The notes beneath the pieces are model-generated. The model did no database searches. It was not told where the DNA came from and saw only the letters and a list, made by a program, of their open reading frames with translations. DNA of 64,000 bases from positions 505,501 to 569,500 of the forward strand of contig SDUX01000006.1 of the NCBI GenBank assembly GCA_008729055.1, in the 5' to 3' direction. Below are positions 34,364-45,185 of this stretch, one piece after another (position 1 is the stretch's first letter; each line of letters starts with the position of its first letter). This DNA comes from Pyropia haitanensis (taxonomy: Eukaryota > Rhodophyta > Bangiophyceae > Bangiales > Bangiaceae). The position numbers and the translations under genes were made by a program.

Positions 34364-34699
34364 GGACCTACATCTCGTTTCCTGTATGTGCATCGCCGAT
34401 CCTCTCTGTTGTGCTTGGGCCTCGCAACACGGTGAACGCCCCGCTCGTCGGGCGAGACAAGAGATCCACGTACGGCGATATCCCGACGCCCAACAGGAAG
34501 ACGTCTTGGTGCACCCTACCCCCGCGCATCGGGGGACTACAGACGATAGTTGTTCCCCCCCTCTCCTCGCCTTTCCATCGCTTCTTCCCCCTCCTGCTGC
34601 CTGCCTCCCCTGCTCACGCCCCCCCCCCACTTTGCCCTCCCCACCCACCCCGACGGCTGTGCCGTCCCGACGTCGCTGTCCGCCCCCCCCCCCCCCACG
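34364..34699. other. Upstream region of the CPSF_A gene
   Basis: A mixed-GC stretch between the inverted-repeat element and the ATG at 34700, ending in a long pyrimidine-rich tract with a C run just before the start codon. It presumably contains the promoter. No specific element was identified. Confidence 0.4.
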
Positions 34700-35022
34700 A
34701 TGGCCGACCCCCCCCCCCCCCCCCCCCCCGCGGCACCCCCTCCGACGCGTCCCTGCGCCCCCACTACACACCGTCCCCCCCCCCACCCCCCCCGCCGACT
34801 CGTCCGCCTCGGACAGCGACGACCTCGACGGCGGCGGCGGCGGCGGCGGCGGCCGGCCGCACCCGCCCTTCCCCGCGTCGGCGGCCCCCCCCCCCCCCCC
34901 ATCGGCCTCTACGCGCGGACCATCCTGCCACCCACGGGCGCCGCCGTCGCCGCGGCGGTGGCGCTGCTGCCGCCTGCCGGAGCGGCCGCGGCGGGGGGGG
35001 GGCGGGGGGGGGTGCCACCGCC

Positions 35023-35072
<50 letters not shown>

Positions 35073-37773
35073 TGCGCCGCGGCAGGTGCTGCTCGCGCGC
35101 AACGACACGCTGCAGCTGCTGTCGTTGCCGCCCGCCGCGGCGGCGGTGGTAGGGGGGGGGGGGGGGTCGCGGTGGCGCCGACGCTCGCGCCGCTCGCGTC
35201 GGCGCCCGCGCTGACGCGCGTCCACGCGGCGGTGGCGGTGGTGCTGCCGGCCACGGCGGCGGCGGCCGCCGGGGATGGTGGGGGGGGTGGGGGGGGGGGG
35301 GGCACCGCCGCTGGCTGGCGCCCGCAGGGGGTGGTCGTCCTGTCGGGCACCGCCCGCGCGCGGCTGAGCCTCCTCGACGTTGGCCCCGCGGGCGTCCCCG
35401 CCGCCGCCGCCGCCGACGCCGCCGCCGCGGACGATGGTGGTGGTGGTGGTGGTGGTGGTGGTGGTGGCACCCCTCCGCCGGCCCCTGGCGTGTGCCTCCG
35501 CCGCGTGGCGGGCATGACCTTTGGCCGCGGCTTTGCGCCGCGCGCGGCGGCCGCCCACGACGGGCGGCCGCTGGTGGCGGTCGCCGCCCCCGCGGGGCGG
35601 CTCGCCGTCGTTGCGCTCGTCGCCCCCCGGGGGGGGGGGGGCGCCCGGCGTTTTCCGCGCCCGCGGCGGTGCGCGTACGGGGGGCGGTCGTGTCGTTGAC
35701 GTGGCTGGTGGATGAGGAGGGCGGCCACCACCCGGTCGGTGGGGGGGGCGCCAGCGGCGGCGGTGGTGGTGGCGGTGGTGGTGGTGGGGGTGGTGGGGGT
35801 GGTGGGGATGCGGCGGGCCCGCCCGCGGCGCTCCTCGCCGCCCTCATCCAAACGCCCGACGCCGCCCAGGCGGTGCACCTCTGGTCGGTCCTCCCCGCCG
35901 CCGCGGGCGCCGCCGCCACCGCCGCGCCCACCGTCGCGCACGTGGCGCTCCTCTCCACGTGCGCAACGTCACCGGCGGACGCGGCGGTCGCGCGCGCGGC
36001 GGCGCGGCTGCCGCCGCCGCCGGCGGCGCTCCTCCGCGGCGGCGGCGGTGGTGGTGGCGGCGGAGGGGGGGGGGGGCACCCGCCCGGCGCCGCCGCCGGC
36101 GGCGTCGGCGCGGCCGCCGCGGCGCTGCTCGGCCGCGGGGGGCACCCGCACAGCGCGACGGGCGTGGGTGGCGGCGGCCGTGGCGGGCACGCCGCCGACT
36201 CACTCGCCACCGCCGGCGGTGGCGGCAGCGGTGGCGGCGGCGGCGGTGGTGGCAGCAGCAGCAGCGGCGGTGGCGGCGGCGGGGGTGGGGGCGCCGGCGG
36301 GGGGGGGGGGGGGGGTGCCGCCCGCGGCCGCCGGCCCCCCGTCCGCGCCACGGCGGTGGCGCGCGTGCCGCACGCGCCCGCGGCGGTGGCGATCGCGCTG
36401 CCGGGGCGGCTGGTCATTGCGGACGTGCGGCCGGCGTTGGCCGCCGCGCGGGCGGCCGCCGCCGCGGCGGGCGTGGCGGCGGCCGACGCGTACGGGGGGG
36501 GGGGCGGCATCCCGGTCACCCCGTCGCACGCGTGTCTGCCCCTGCCGGGTCGGGGGGGTGCCGGCGGCTCGGCGGCGGCTGGTTACGCGGGCGGTAGTGC
36601 CGGCGGTGGTGGTGGTGGTGGGGGTGGTGGTACCGGCGGTGGCGGTGGCGGTGGCGGCGGCAGCGGCGGCGGCGGCCACGCGGGCGCGGTGGTGGCGCTG
36701 ACGCCCGCCACCCTCCCCGACGGCCGCGGCGTGCTGTACGCGTCGACGGCACGCGGGGAGCTGTTCGCGGCCGCGTTTACGCCCGCCGCGGCGCGGTTTG
36801 CCGTGTCTGCGGCGGCCGCGCCGGCGGCGGCGCGGCTCGGCGCGGTCGTGCCGGGGTGTGGGGTGCTGGCCGCACTCGCTGACGGGCTGCTGCTCGCGCT
36901 GGCACCAGACGCGGATGGTGTGCTGTGGCGGGTTCGCGACCGGCCGCTGGGGGGGGGGGGGGCGGGGGAGCGCTGCCCCTCCTGGGCAGTGGTGGTGGTG
37001 GCGGGGGTGGCGTCGGCGGTGGTGGCACGGGCGGGCCGGCCGACGGGTGGCGGCTGGAGGCGGTGCAGGAGCTGCTCAACATTGCGCCCGCGGTGGACCT
37101 GTGCCTCCGCGATACGGCGCCGCCACCGCCGCCACCACTGGCGGCCGCCGACGGTGGCGACGGCCGGCTCGACGCGGGCGGCGGCGGCGGCCGGCCGCCG
37201 AGCCCCCCCCCCGTGGCGGCCACCCCCCTCGCCGACGACGCGCCCGGCGACGGCGTCATCGAGGCGACCGTCGCGGGCGGCCTCGGCCCGTCGGGCTGCG
37301 TGCGGCTGCTCGCGTCGGGCTCGCCCGTCGACGTCTACGCCCGCTCCGCGGCGGGCGCCTTTGCGGGCGCGTGTGCGGTGTGGGCGGTGCGCGCAACGCC
37401 CGCCGCCGCGTACGACGCGCTGCTCGTTGTGTCGTTTGCCGACGCGACGGGGGTGCTGCTGGTGGCGCCGCCAGAGGCGGCCGCCACCGCCGCCGCGGCG
37501 GCAGAGGCGGCAGCGGCGGCGGCGGCGGCGGACGCGGCCGCCGAGAACGCCATGGACGCGGACGCGGTGCCGCCGCGGCCGTCGTTGCCGACCGCGCCGT
37601 CGCCGGGGGGGGGCGCGTCGGCGGCCGCCAGCCGCGCGCCGCCGCCCCGCGCCGGCGTCTTGCCGCCTGTGGAAGGCCACACCGACGGTGGCGTCGATGA
37701 CGGCGATGCGTTTGGCGGCGGCGGCATTGGCGGTGGTATCGGCGGCGGCTGCGGCGGCTTCGGCGGCGGCGGG

Positions 37774-37805
<32 letters not shown>

Positions 37806-40800
37806 GACCGCCACGATTGGCGCCGCCCTCCTCGACGGCAGCGCGGGCACGGGCCTGGTGCTCGACCGGCCGACGCTCGCGGCGGGCACGCTCGCGCCCG
37901 GCGTCGTCGCGCAAGCCCACCCGGCGGGGATCCGGTCGGTGCGCCTGTCCGCGGCGGGGCGGCTGCCCGCGCCGCCCGTGGCGGTCGCGGTCGCCGATTG
38001 GGCGCCGCCGGGGGGGGGGGCGGTCGTTGTGGCCGCCACTGGGCGGGGGGTGATCGTCGTCAGCGTCGTCGAGCCGGGGGGGGCGGGGTCAGCGGCGGCC
38101 GCTGCTGGTGGGGGGGACGGTGGCGGCGGCGGCGGCGGCCCGCTGTCGGCGACCCGCCTGTACCTGCTGCGCCTGGCCGACGGTCGCGGCGGCGGCGGCG
38201 GCCGCGCGGCGGGCCACCCCCCCCCCTCCCCAACGCTCGAGGTCGTCGCATCAGTGCCGATGGCGGCCGAGGCGTCCGCCCTCGACATCCCCCCCCCCGG
38301 CGCCTTCTACGCCGCCCCCACCCCCGCCGCCCGCGCCGCCGCCGAGGCCGCCGCCGCCGCCCGCGACGGCGCCGCCGCCCGCCCGCCGGCGGTTATCGTC
38401 GCGACGCACGCGCCCACGATGGAGCTGCGGCGGCTCGACGCCGCGCCGGGCTGCCCGCCGCTGTCACTCCTTGCGTCCGTGCCGCTGCGGGTGGCGCCGT
38501 CGTGGCCGCCGCCGCCGCCGCCGGTGCTGGAAGAGTCGGACGACGACGACGAGGACGACGGCAGCTGCGGCGGCGGCGGCTGGCCGGGCGCCGGCGGCGG
38601 CTCCCCCCCGCCGTCGCCGTCGCCGCCGCCGTCGCCGCCGCGCGGGGCGGCGGCGGCGGCCGCCGCGGTGGCGCCGCTGCCGCCCGTGGCGGTGCGCCTG
38701 GTGCCGGCCGTGGCGGGGTCGGTGCTGGGGGGGGACTTTGGCGCGGGCGCCGAGGTGCTCGCGGGCCTCCGCGACGGCTCCATCGCCCGCTTCCGCGTCG
38801 CCGTCGCGCCCGCGCCGGCACCGTCGGTGGTCGGGGATGGTGTCGCCGCCGCCGCCGCCGCCACGGGGCCGCCGGCGGCAGGAGCGGGCGGCGCGGCCGC
38901 CGCCGCCGTCGCGGCCGGCAGCCGTCTCCGCCTGTACCGGCTGGCCGGCGTCGACCGCCTCGCGGACCGGCCGGTGACGCTCGCGCGGGTGGCGGTCGCC
39001 GCCACCGTTGGCGCCGCGGCCGTCGCGTCGCCGCCCGACGGCAGCGGCTTTCCCGTCGCCCCGCCCGCAACGGCGGCGGCGGTGCCCACGGCCGCGCCGC
39101 CGCCGGCCGCTGCCGCCGACGCCGACGGACGTCCCACCCCCGGCGTCGGGGCGGCGCGCGGGCAAAAGCGGCCCGCCGCGCCTGGCGGGGACGCCATGGA
39201 CTGGTCGGCCGACGGGAGCGGCGGCCGGCCTGCCGCCGCCGCCGCCGCGGTCAGCCGGGAGGACGGGGAGGGCGCGGCGGCGGCGGCGGCGGCGGCGGGG
39301 CAGGCAGACGCGGCAGCGTCGGCGCCGCGGCCGTCGCTCGCCGCGTCGGGCCTGGCGGTTGGCGCGGGCGGCGCCGGCGCGCTCGCGCTCGGCGGCGCCG
39401 CCACGTGGCTGGCCGGCGCCGGCGCCGGCGCCGCCGGCGTGGGCGGCGGCGCCGGCCGCCGCTGGACGCGGCTGCTGCTGCCCTCGGCGCGGGACGCCGA
39501 CGGCGGCGAGCGCCGCTGGGGCCCGACCCGCGCCGCCGCCGCGCTCGCCGTCCCCGGCGCGGAGCTGTGCGTGGTCGCCGTCTCGGCGGCGGGGGCGCTC
39601 GCGGTGCTCGGCGTCCGCCGGTCGGCGCCGCTGCGCGTCCGCCGCATCCCGGTGGGGGATACGGTCCGGCGGGTGCTTGTTACGTCTGCGGTGGTGCCCG
39701 CCACGGCCGCGACGGCGGGTGCCGCGGCCGCGGCGGCCGCGGCGGCCGCGGCGGCGGGGGCGGTGGCGCCGCCGCCGCCACCCCTCACCCGCCGCGACTA
39801 CATTGTCGTGTCGACGGTGCGGGAGGCGGCGGCGGCGGCGGCCGCCGCGACCGACGACGCCGCCGACGCGGCGGCCGACGAGGCGGCACGGCGGCTCGCC
39901 GAGGACGCGGTCGTGCTGCTCCGCAACCGGGGGCGCCCCGCCGCCGCCGCCGCCGCCGCGTCGCGGTCGGCCGACTGGCGCGGCGCCGCCGCCCGCGCCG
40001 CCGCCGCCGCCGCTGTCGCCGCGGGCGCCGTGGCGGGCGGGGCGGGCGCGGCGGCGGCGTCGGCAGCGGCGGGCGCGGCGGGCCGGCGCGGCGGCGCCAG
40101 CCGCCGCCACCGCCCGCGGTCGTCGGGCAGCGGCGACGGCAACGACCTCGACGGCGGCGACGGGGACGGGGTGGGGGCGTCGGCGGCGGCGGCAGCGGCG
40201 GCGGCCGCCGCCACCGCCACCGCCACCGCCGACCTCCGCGTCTATGACCGCCGCACCGGCGCGCTCGTCGCGCGCTACCCGCTCCTCCCCGACGAGACGG
40301 TCCACGCGCTGGCGCGCTGGCGGGGCGCCCTCGCCGTCGGCACCGCGTTTGCCGTTGCCGCGTGGCGGCGGGGCGGGCGCCCGGCCGACCGTGGGCGGCT
40401 GCTGGTGTTTGCGCTCGGCCGGGGGGGGGACGCCGACCTTGTCGACGGCCTCGGCCGCGGCCGGGGGGGGGCGGCGGAGGGAACGGCGGGGGGGGGGACG
40501 GGTGCCGCCGACGTCGCCGCCGCCGCCGCTGCCAGTGGCACTGGCACAGCAGCGGGCGCCGCCGCCGGCGCGGATGCCATGGACGTGGACGCTGGGGGGG
40601 ACGCGGCGCTCCCCCCCCCCTGCGGCGTTCCCCCCGCCGACGGCGGCGACGGGGCGCCCTTCCCCCTCCCTCCCCTGGCGGCTGTCGACGGCGACGACGA
40701 GGACGACGCGGACGGCCAGCCGCGGCTGACGCTCCTCGGCGAGGCGGTCCTCCCCGCGCCCGTCCTGGCCGCCGCCGCCGTCGGCCGCGGCGGGCGGCTG

Positions 40801-42288
40801 CTCGCCGTCGCGGCGGGGCCGACGGTGCTGCTGCTCGACGCGGCCGCCGGGGTGCTGACCGAGGTTGGCCGCGCGACGACGCGCACGCTCGTCACGCACC
40901 TCGCCGCCGTTGGCGCGCCGCCGCCGCCGCCGCCACGCGCGACGCCGTCCGCCGCGGGTGCCGGAGGGGGAGGGGGTGCCACCGCCGGTGGTGGCGGCGG
41001 TGGGCCTGCCGCCGCCGTCGGCGGCGGCCGCGGCGGCGGCGGTGGCGGTGGCGGGGGGGGAGGAGGGGAAGGGGGCGGCGCCGCCCACCCCGACGCGTTT
41101 GTGCTCGCCGTGGGCGACCGCAAGGACCCGCTGTCCTTCTACGCGTGGGACCCGGCCGCCGCGACGCTCCGGCCGGCCGTGTGTGACGGTCGGCGGCGGC
41201 CGCCGGCGGCGGTGGCGGGGCTGCCCACGGGGTCCGTCGTCGCGGTGGACCGGTCGGGCGGGGTGTACGCGCTCGCGTCAGTGCCGGCGGGCGGCGCCGC
41301 CGCCGCCGCCGCGGCCGCGGAGGCCGGCCGGCCCGGCAGCGGCGGCGGCAGCCGCCGTCGCCGCCGCCGCCCGCCGCCGCCCCGCCCGGTGAGCATCTTT
41401 GGGCGCCCCGACGGCGCGGCGGTCGCCGCCGCCGCGGCGGCCGCCGGCGCCCCCCCCCTGCTCGCCCCCGCTGCCGCCGCCGCCGCGGCGGACGCGGGGC
41501 GGCGGCTGCCAAGCAACGAGCGCGCGGCGCCCGCGGCGCACACCTTCCACCTGCGCGCGCGGGCGGTGGCGGCGGCGGCGGGGTCGCTCGCGCCGCCGCC
41601 GCTGCCGCCGCCGCCGGCGCAGGCGCTGCCGCGGGGGGGTCGCCGCCACCGGGGAGGGCCAGGGGGGGGCGGCGGCGACGGCGGCGGCGGCGGCGGCGAG
41701 AGTGGATGTGGGGGTGGGGGTGGGGGTGGGGGCGGGGGTGGGGGCGGGGGGGATGGCGCCAGCGACGCCGCCGCCGCGGCGGCGGCGGAGCGGGTGGTCA
41801 TCGCGACGCTGTCGGGCGGCCTCGTCGGGCTGTCGGCGCTCCCGTCGGCGGCAGCGACCGCCGCGCTCGCCGCGGCGACCGCCGCGACGCTCGCCGAGGC
41901 GTCGGTGCCACTGCTGCGGCGGCAGCCGCCACCACCACCACCACCACCGCCGCCGCCGCCGCCGCCGCCGCCGGGCGGCGGCGGGGCGGCGGCGGGCTCG
42001 ACGGGCGCCCCCGCCGCTGGCACGGCGGCGGACCCGACGGCCGCGCCCGCCAACGGCACGGCGGCGGCGGGTGCGGCGCCCCCTACCGCGGCGCCCGCGG
42101 GCCGCGTCGCCCACCGCCGGTGGCGGGGCCACCCGGCCGGCGTCATTGACGGCGACGTGCTCGCGGCGGTCGCGACGCTGCCGGCGGCGGCGCAGGCGCG
42201 CGTCGCGGCAGCGGCGGGCCTCGTCGGCCCGGGGGGGGTCGACGTGCTGCACGCACTGATTGCCGACGCGGAGGCGTCGGTGTGGTGA
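34700..42288 (+). CDS. CPSF_A superfamily protein, closest to SF3B3/RSE1 (DDB1 and CPSF160 are alternatives)
   Basis: A multi-beta-propeller scaffold of the family that includes SF3B3 (U2 snRNP), DDB1 and CPSF160. A clean frame from about 36925 to the stop at 42286 gives some 1787 residues. LNIAPAVDLCLRD, GCVRLLASG, VWAVRATPAAAYDALLVVSF and QAHPAGIRSVRL match the mid-protein of SF3B3. FVLAVGDRKDPLSFYAWDP, VVIATLSGGLVGLSALP and GVIDGDVLAA match the CPSF_A domain and C-terminus. The N-terminal propeller is readable only by changing frame at G/C runs (near 34890, 35000, 35155, 35635, 36955): LYARTILPPTG, RQVLLARNDTLQLL, GVVVLSGTARARLSLL, GRLVIADVRP. Huge Gly/Ala/Pro insertions lie in loops between conserved strands. 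The ATG at 34700 is provisional. Confidence 0.75.
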
Positions 42289-42616
42289 GGGGGGGGGGGT
42301 GCGGGGGGAGGGAGGGTGGCGCCACGGGGTGAGGGGCGGTGTGGGCTGGGCTGCGCGTGGGGGGGTGACGGGGATGCGGGTGAGGGGGGGGGGGGTGGGT
42401 GAGCAGGGGGGGGGGAGGCGCCAACGTGCGGGAGAGGCGCCGTCGCAGGTGGCGCGGCCGCGGTGGGCGGGGAGAAGAAAAACAGAAAAACGGTAATGGA
42501 CACTCGCAGCAGAGGGAGGAGGTGCACGCAAGAGGCAACCACAGCGTCAGGCGGGAGGGGGGGAAGGGGGACCGGGGCGGGGCGGCCGGGAGGCAGTGAG
42601 GGGCTAAGCCTGGCCG
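42289..42616. other. Short region between convergent gene ends
   Basis: 328 bases between the stop of the CPSF_A gene (+) and the stop of NOP56 (-). It is G-rich on the plus strand with G runs at 42290-42298 and 42388-42396. It holds both 3' UTRs; no AATAAA was seen. Confidence 0.5.
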
Positions 42617-44578
42617 CTACGCCACCACCGCCGCCGCGCGCTTGCTCTTCTTGGCCGACGACTTCTTGGCCGACTTTTCCTTCCCGTCTGCCCCCTCCTC
42701 CCGCGCCCGCTTCTTGTCCTTTTTGGACGATGACTTGGGTGTCCGCGCCTCCTTGTCCTTCTTCTTGGACGACCCCTTGTCCTTCTTGGACGATGACTTG
42801 GCCGCCGGCGTTGCCGGCGCGGCGGCCGCCGTCGCCTCCGCGTCCGACGCGTCCTCGTCAGACCCGTCGTCCATGGCGTCGACGGGCGGCGCGGCGTCGG
42901 CAACCGCCTCCGCCTCGGCAATCGCCGCGGCCATGACGTCCGCGTTTTTGCGCGGCGCCGCGCCCGTGTCGTAAAACTTGAGCCGCTCGTCCACCTGGTC
43001 CCGGAGCATCCGCCCAAACACGTCGGTCGCAGCGTCCGAGAAGCAGTCAACGCGGGAGGCGATGGAGCACTTGTTGGCGAGGTAGCGGCTGATGCGGCCC
43101 TTGTTCTTGAGTTTTGCCCGCCCGATAAAGGAGCTATGCTGCGCAGGAGGGAGGGAGGGGGGACGGAAGGGGGATGAAAACAGGGGCAGCACAGCAGAAA
43201 AAAAGCCAAAAGGGCAGAGAGGACGGCCAAAACCAGGCGTGGAGGCGCATGGGGCGAGGACAGCCACCAGCACGAAATACAATAGAGGGCAACACGCAGA
43301 GGACAAAGAAAGACGGCGCGTCGAAGGGGTGTGAGCACACGATGCATACGAAAAACAGGAACATCGACCGCCACTGGACAGCCGCCATGCCCGCATGGAA
43401 GCAGACAGCAGTCGCAGTCGAGCACAACCCGCCTGTGGTGCACGCAGTAAGCCGCGAGGGACACGTACGTAAAGGAGCCCATACTTGGGCGTCTTGCCCT
43501 TCGTCTTGAGCGCCCGGAAGAGCGCCTTCTCCGCCCCCAGGATCTGCACCGTCGACGCCGGATACTTGGCCAGGTTGGTCAGCGACCCCGCGTGCGCAAT
43601 TAGCCGTGCGGCGACCGTGTCGCCGAGGAGGCACCCCAGGTTGGGCGCCACCGCACTCATCTTGGACGCAAGGTAAGCCTGCAGGCTGGTGCGGTACTCG
43701 GCCAGGTCGACGACCCGCCGGGAAAAGCCCTCAATGTTGACCAGGTCCACCTCAGAGATGTCCGTGCCCATGGACGACCGCGCCGCGTCGAGGATGTCCT
43801 GCGCCACCGCCTCGTCCATGACCACCGCCGTGATGGCTGGCAGGCTCTCCTCTGACAGATCCGCCTTGTTCCGCACCACCCGCACCAGCCGCGCATACTG
43901 GATGTTGTCGGGCGCAATCTTAACCAGCTCGGGAAAGTGCCACGAGTACCACTCGCGGACGCGCATGGCAAACGTGTTGATGTCCTTGTCCAGCGTGTCC
44001 AGCAGCGCGATGCTGTTGAGGATGCCCGTCTCCGAGCGGTTCACGTTGAACTTGACCTTGGAGCGGGAGTAGGAGTGGGCCAGCCCGAGCTGTGCCTTGG
44101 CCAAGTCCCCAGCCTTGAGCCCATCAATGAGGCGCTCAAAGTGGCAGCGGACGCCGCGGAGGAGCTCCGCCGACCGCGCGTCGGCGTTGATGGCCACCCC
44201 CGTGCGCGCGCCGACAGCGTCGTGCAGCGCCTGGGCCGTCTTTTGGTCGTGCACGCCCAGCTCCACGGCGCCGTCCACATCCGCGGCGGTCTTGGTCTTT
44301 TTGGACGACCCGGGCTTGCCGGCGGGCTTGGGCAGGTTGGCCTCCACAAACTCGCGCAGATAGTCGGTGATGACGCCCTCCGAGACGGCGTTGGCATTCT
44401 CCAGCGCGTGCTCCGCAGACGAAAACGGCGCAAACGCCTTCAGCCGCACCATCCGCGCAAAGCGGGAAAAGTCGGCCTGCGCGAGCATCGCCTCCTCCAC
44501 CCCCGACGCGACATCATCCGCCTCAATGACCTCCAAGAGGCCCAGCCCAGAGGCGCTCTCGTGCAGAAGGAACAGCAT
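42617..44578 (-). CDS. NOP56: NOP56, core protein of box C/D snoRNPs (two exons)
   Basis: Acts in the nucleolus with NOP58, fibrillarin and 15.5K to guide 2'-O-methylation of rRNA. Exons 44578-43469 and 43138-42617 give 543 residues. The intron 43468-43139 (330 bases) has GT-AG ends and a pyrimidine-rich 3' side. Splicing joins TPKYGLLY to HSSFIGRAKL, as in human NOP56. NOP56-specific signatures are ALENANAVSEGV, KVKFNVNR, LDKDINTFAMRVREWY, HFPELVKI, LIAHAGSLTNLAKYPASTVQ, NKGRISRYLANKCSIASR and PRKNADVM; the NOP58 versions differ at these sites. Order: NOP5NT, NOSIC, Nop domain, then a Ser/Lys-rich KSSSKKDK tail usual for the family. The start at 44578 (MLFLLHESASG) aligns with family N-termini. 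Confidence 0.96.
   Translation of the reverse strand: MLFLLHESASGLGLLEVIEADDVASGVEEAMLAQADFSRFARMVRLKAFAPFSSAEHALENANAVSEGVITDYLREFVEANLPKPAGKPGSSKKTKTAADVDGAVELGVHDQKTAQALHDAVGARTGVAINADARSAELLRGVRCHFERLIDGLKAGDLAKAQLGLAHSYSRSKVKFNVNRSETGILNSIALLDTLDKDINTFAMRVREWYSWHFPELVKIAPDNIQYARLVRVVRNKADLSEESLPAITAVVMDEAVAQDILDAARSSMGTDISEVDLVNIEGFSRRVVDLAEYRTSLQAYLASKMSAVAPNLGCLLGDTVAARLIAHAGSLTNLAKYPASTVQILGAEKALFRALKTKGKTPKYGLLYVRVPRGLLRAPQAGCARLRLLSASMRAWRLSSGGRCSCFSYASCAHTPSTRRLSLSSACCPLLYFVLVAVLAPCASTPGFGRPLCPFGFFSAVLPLFSSPFRPPSLPPAQHSSFIGRAKLKNKGRISRYLANKCSIASRVDCFSDAATDVFGRMLRDQVDERLKFYDTGAAPRKNADVMAAAIAEAEAVADAAPPVDAMDDGSDEDASDAEATAAAAPATPAAKSSSKKDKGSSKKKDKEARTPKSSSKKDKKRAREEGADGKEKSAKKSSAKKSKRAAAVVA
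43139..43468 (-). other. NOP56 intron, open in frame
   Basis: Donor GTACGTGTCC and acceptor CCTCCTGCGCAG. Length is 330, a multiple of three, and it contains no stop in the coding frame, so retention would insert 110 residues in the middle of the Nop domain without truncation. The inserted sequence is Cys/Phe/Ser-rich and unlike the family. Confidence 0.9.
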
Positions 44579-45185
44579 GATGGGCAAGGGCGGGGAGAAG
44601 CTCCACCACCGCCACCAGCAGGGGGGGAATAGACCGCGAGAAAGCGCGTGTACCCAGCCAGAGGCCCCAACAAGAGCGGGCGGCGGACAAGGACACGTGC
44701 CCGGGATCAAGACGTCGCGTCCGCCGGCCGTCGCCCGCGGTCAAGAGGACAGAACGCAATTGCGAAATTGACTCACAAAGTCGGTCAGAGTCCACTGCAC
44801 AGACCAACTACAGTGAAATATTCCACCGAATTGAATGGCTCGACACATACATCGCATAGTTAAAATAAATACAACGCAAGGGTGGTGCGAGTAGGTCATC
44901 CAAAGCACCTCCGGCAGCGTGGCAAGGACGCGACGTGCGAAAAGCGCTCGATAGCCTCGGTCCTGCATGGTGACAAAGGTAGGGCGCGGCGGGTTCTACA
45001 CGTCCCTGTCCAGCGCACTCCACATTGGTACTGCAAGGAGGAACGCCCCTCAACGGCGCTGCGGGCCACGGTCGCCCCCACAGGTACGTGCAGCAGCCTC
45101 CATGAGCGCGGGAGGCGGTGGTGGCACGTCCCCCCTCCGCACCAGGCAGACCGCGCCCTCCCCACAAAAAGTACCTCGCCGCCGC
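44579..45185. other. Intergenic region between P4-ATPase and NOP56
   Basis: Both neighbours are on the minus strand, so this 0.6 kb carries the 3' UTR of the ATPase and the promoter of NOP56. The segment 44745-44960 is AT-richer. No RNA gene was recognised. Confidence 0.45.

Noticed and set aside
42604..43482. Possible secreted protein read from the NOP56 intron region
   Set aside because: The readable Cys/Phe-rich stretch coincides exactly with the GT-AG intron and is not conserved.
42617..44578. Initial reading of the snoRNP gene as NOP58
   Set aside because: Signature segments (ALENANAVSEGV, KVKFNVNR, NKGRISRYLANK, PRKNADVM) match NOP56 rather than NOP58.
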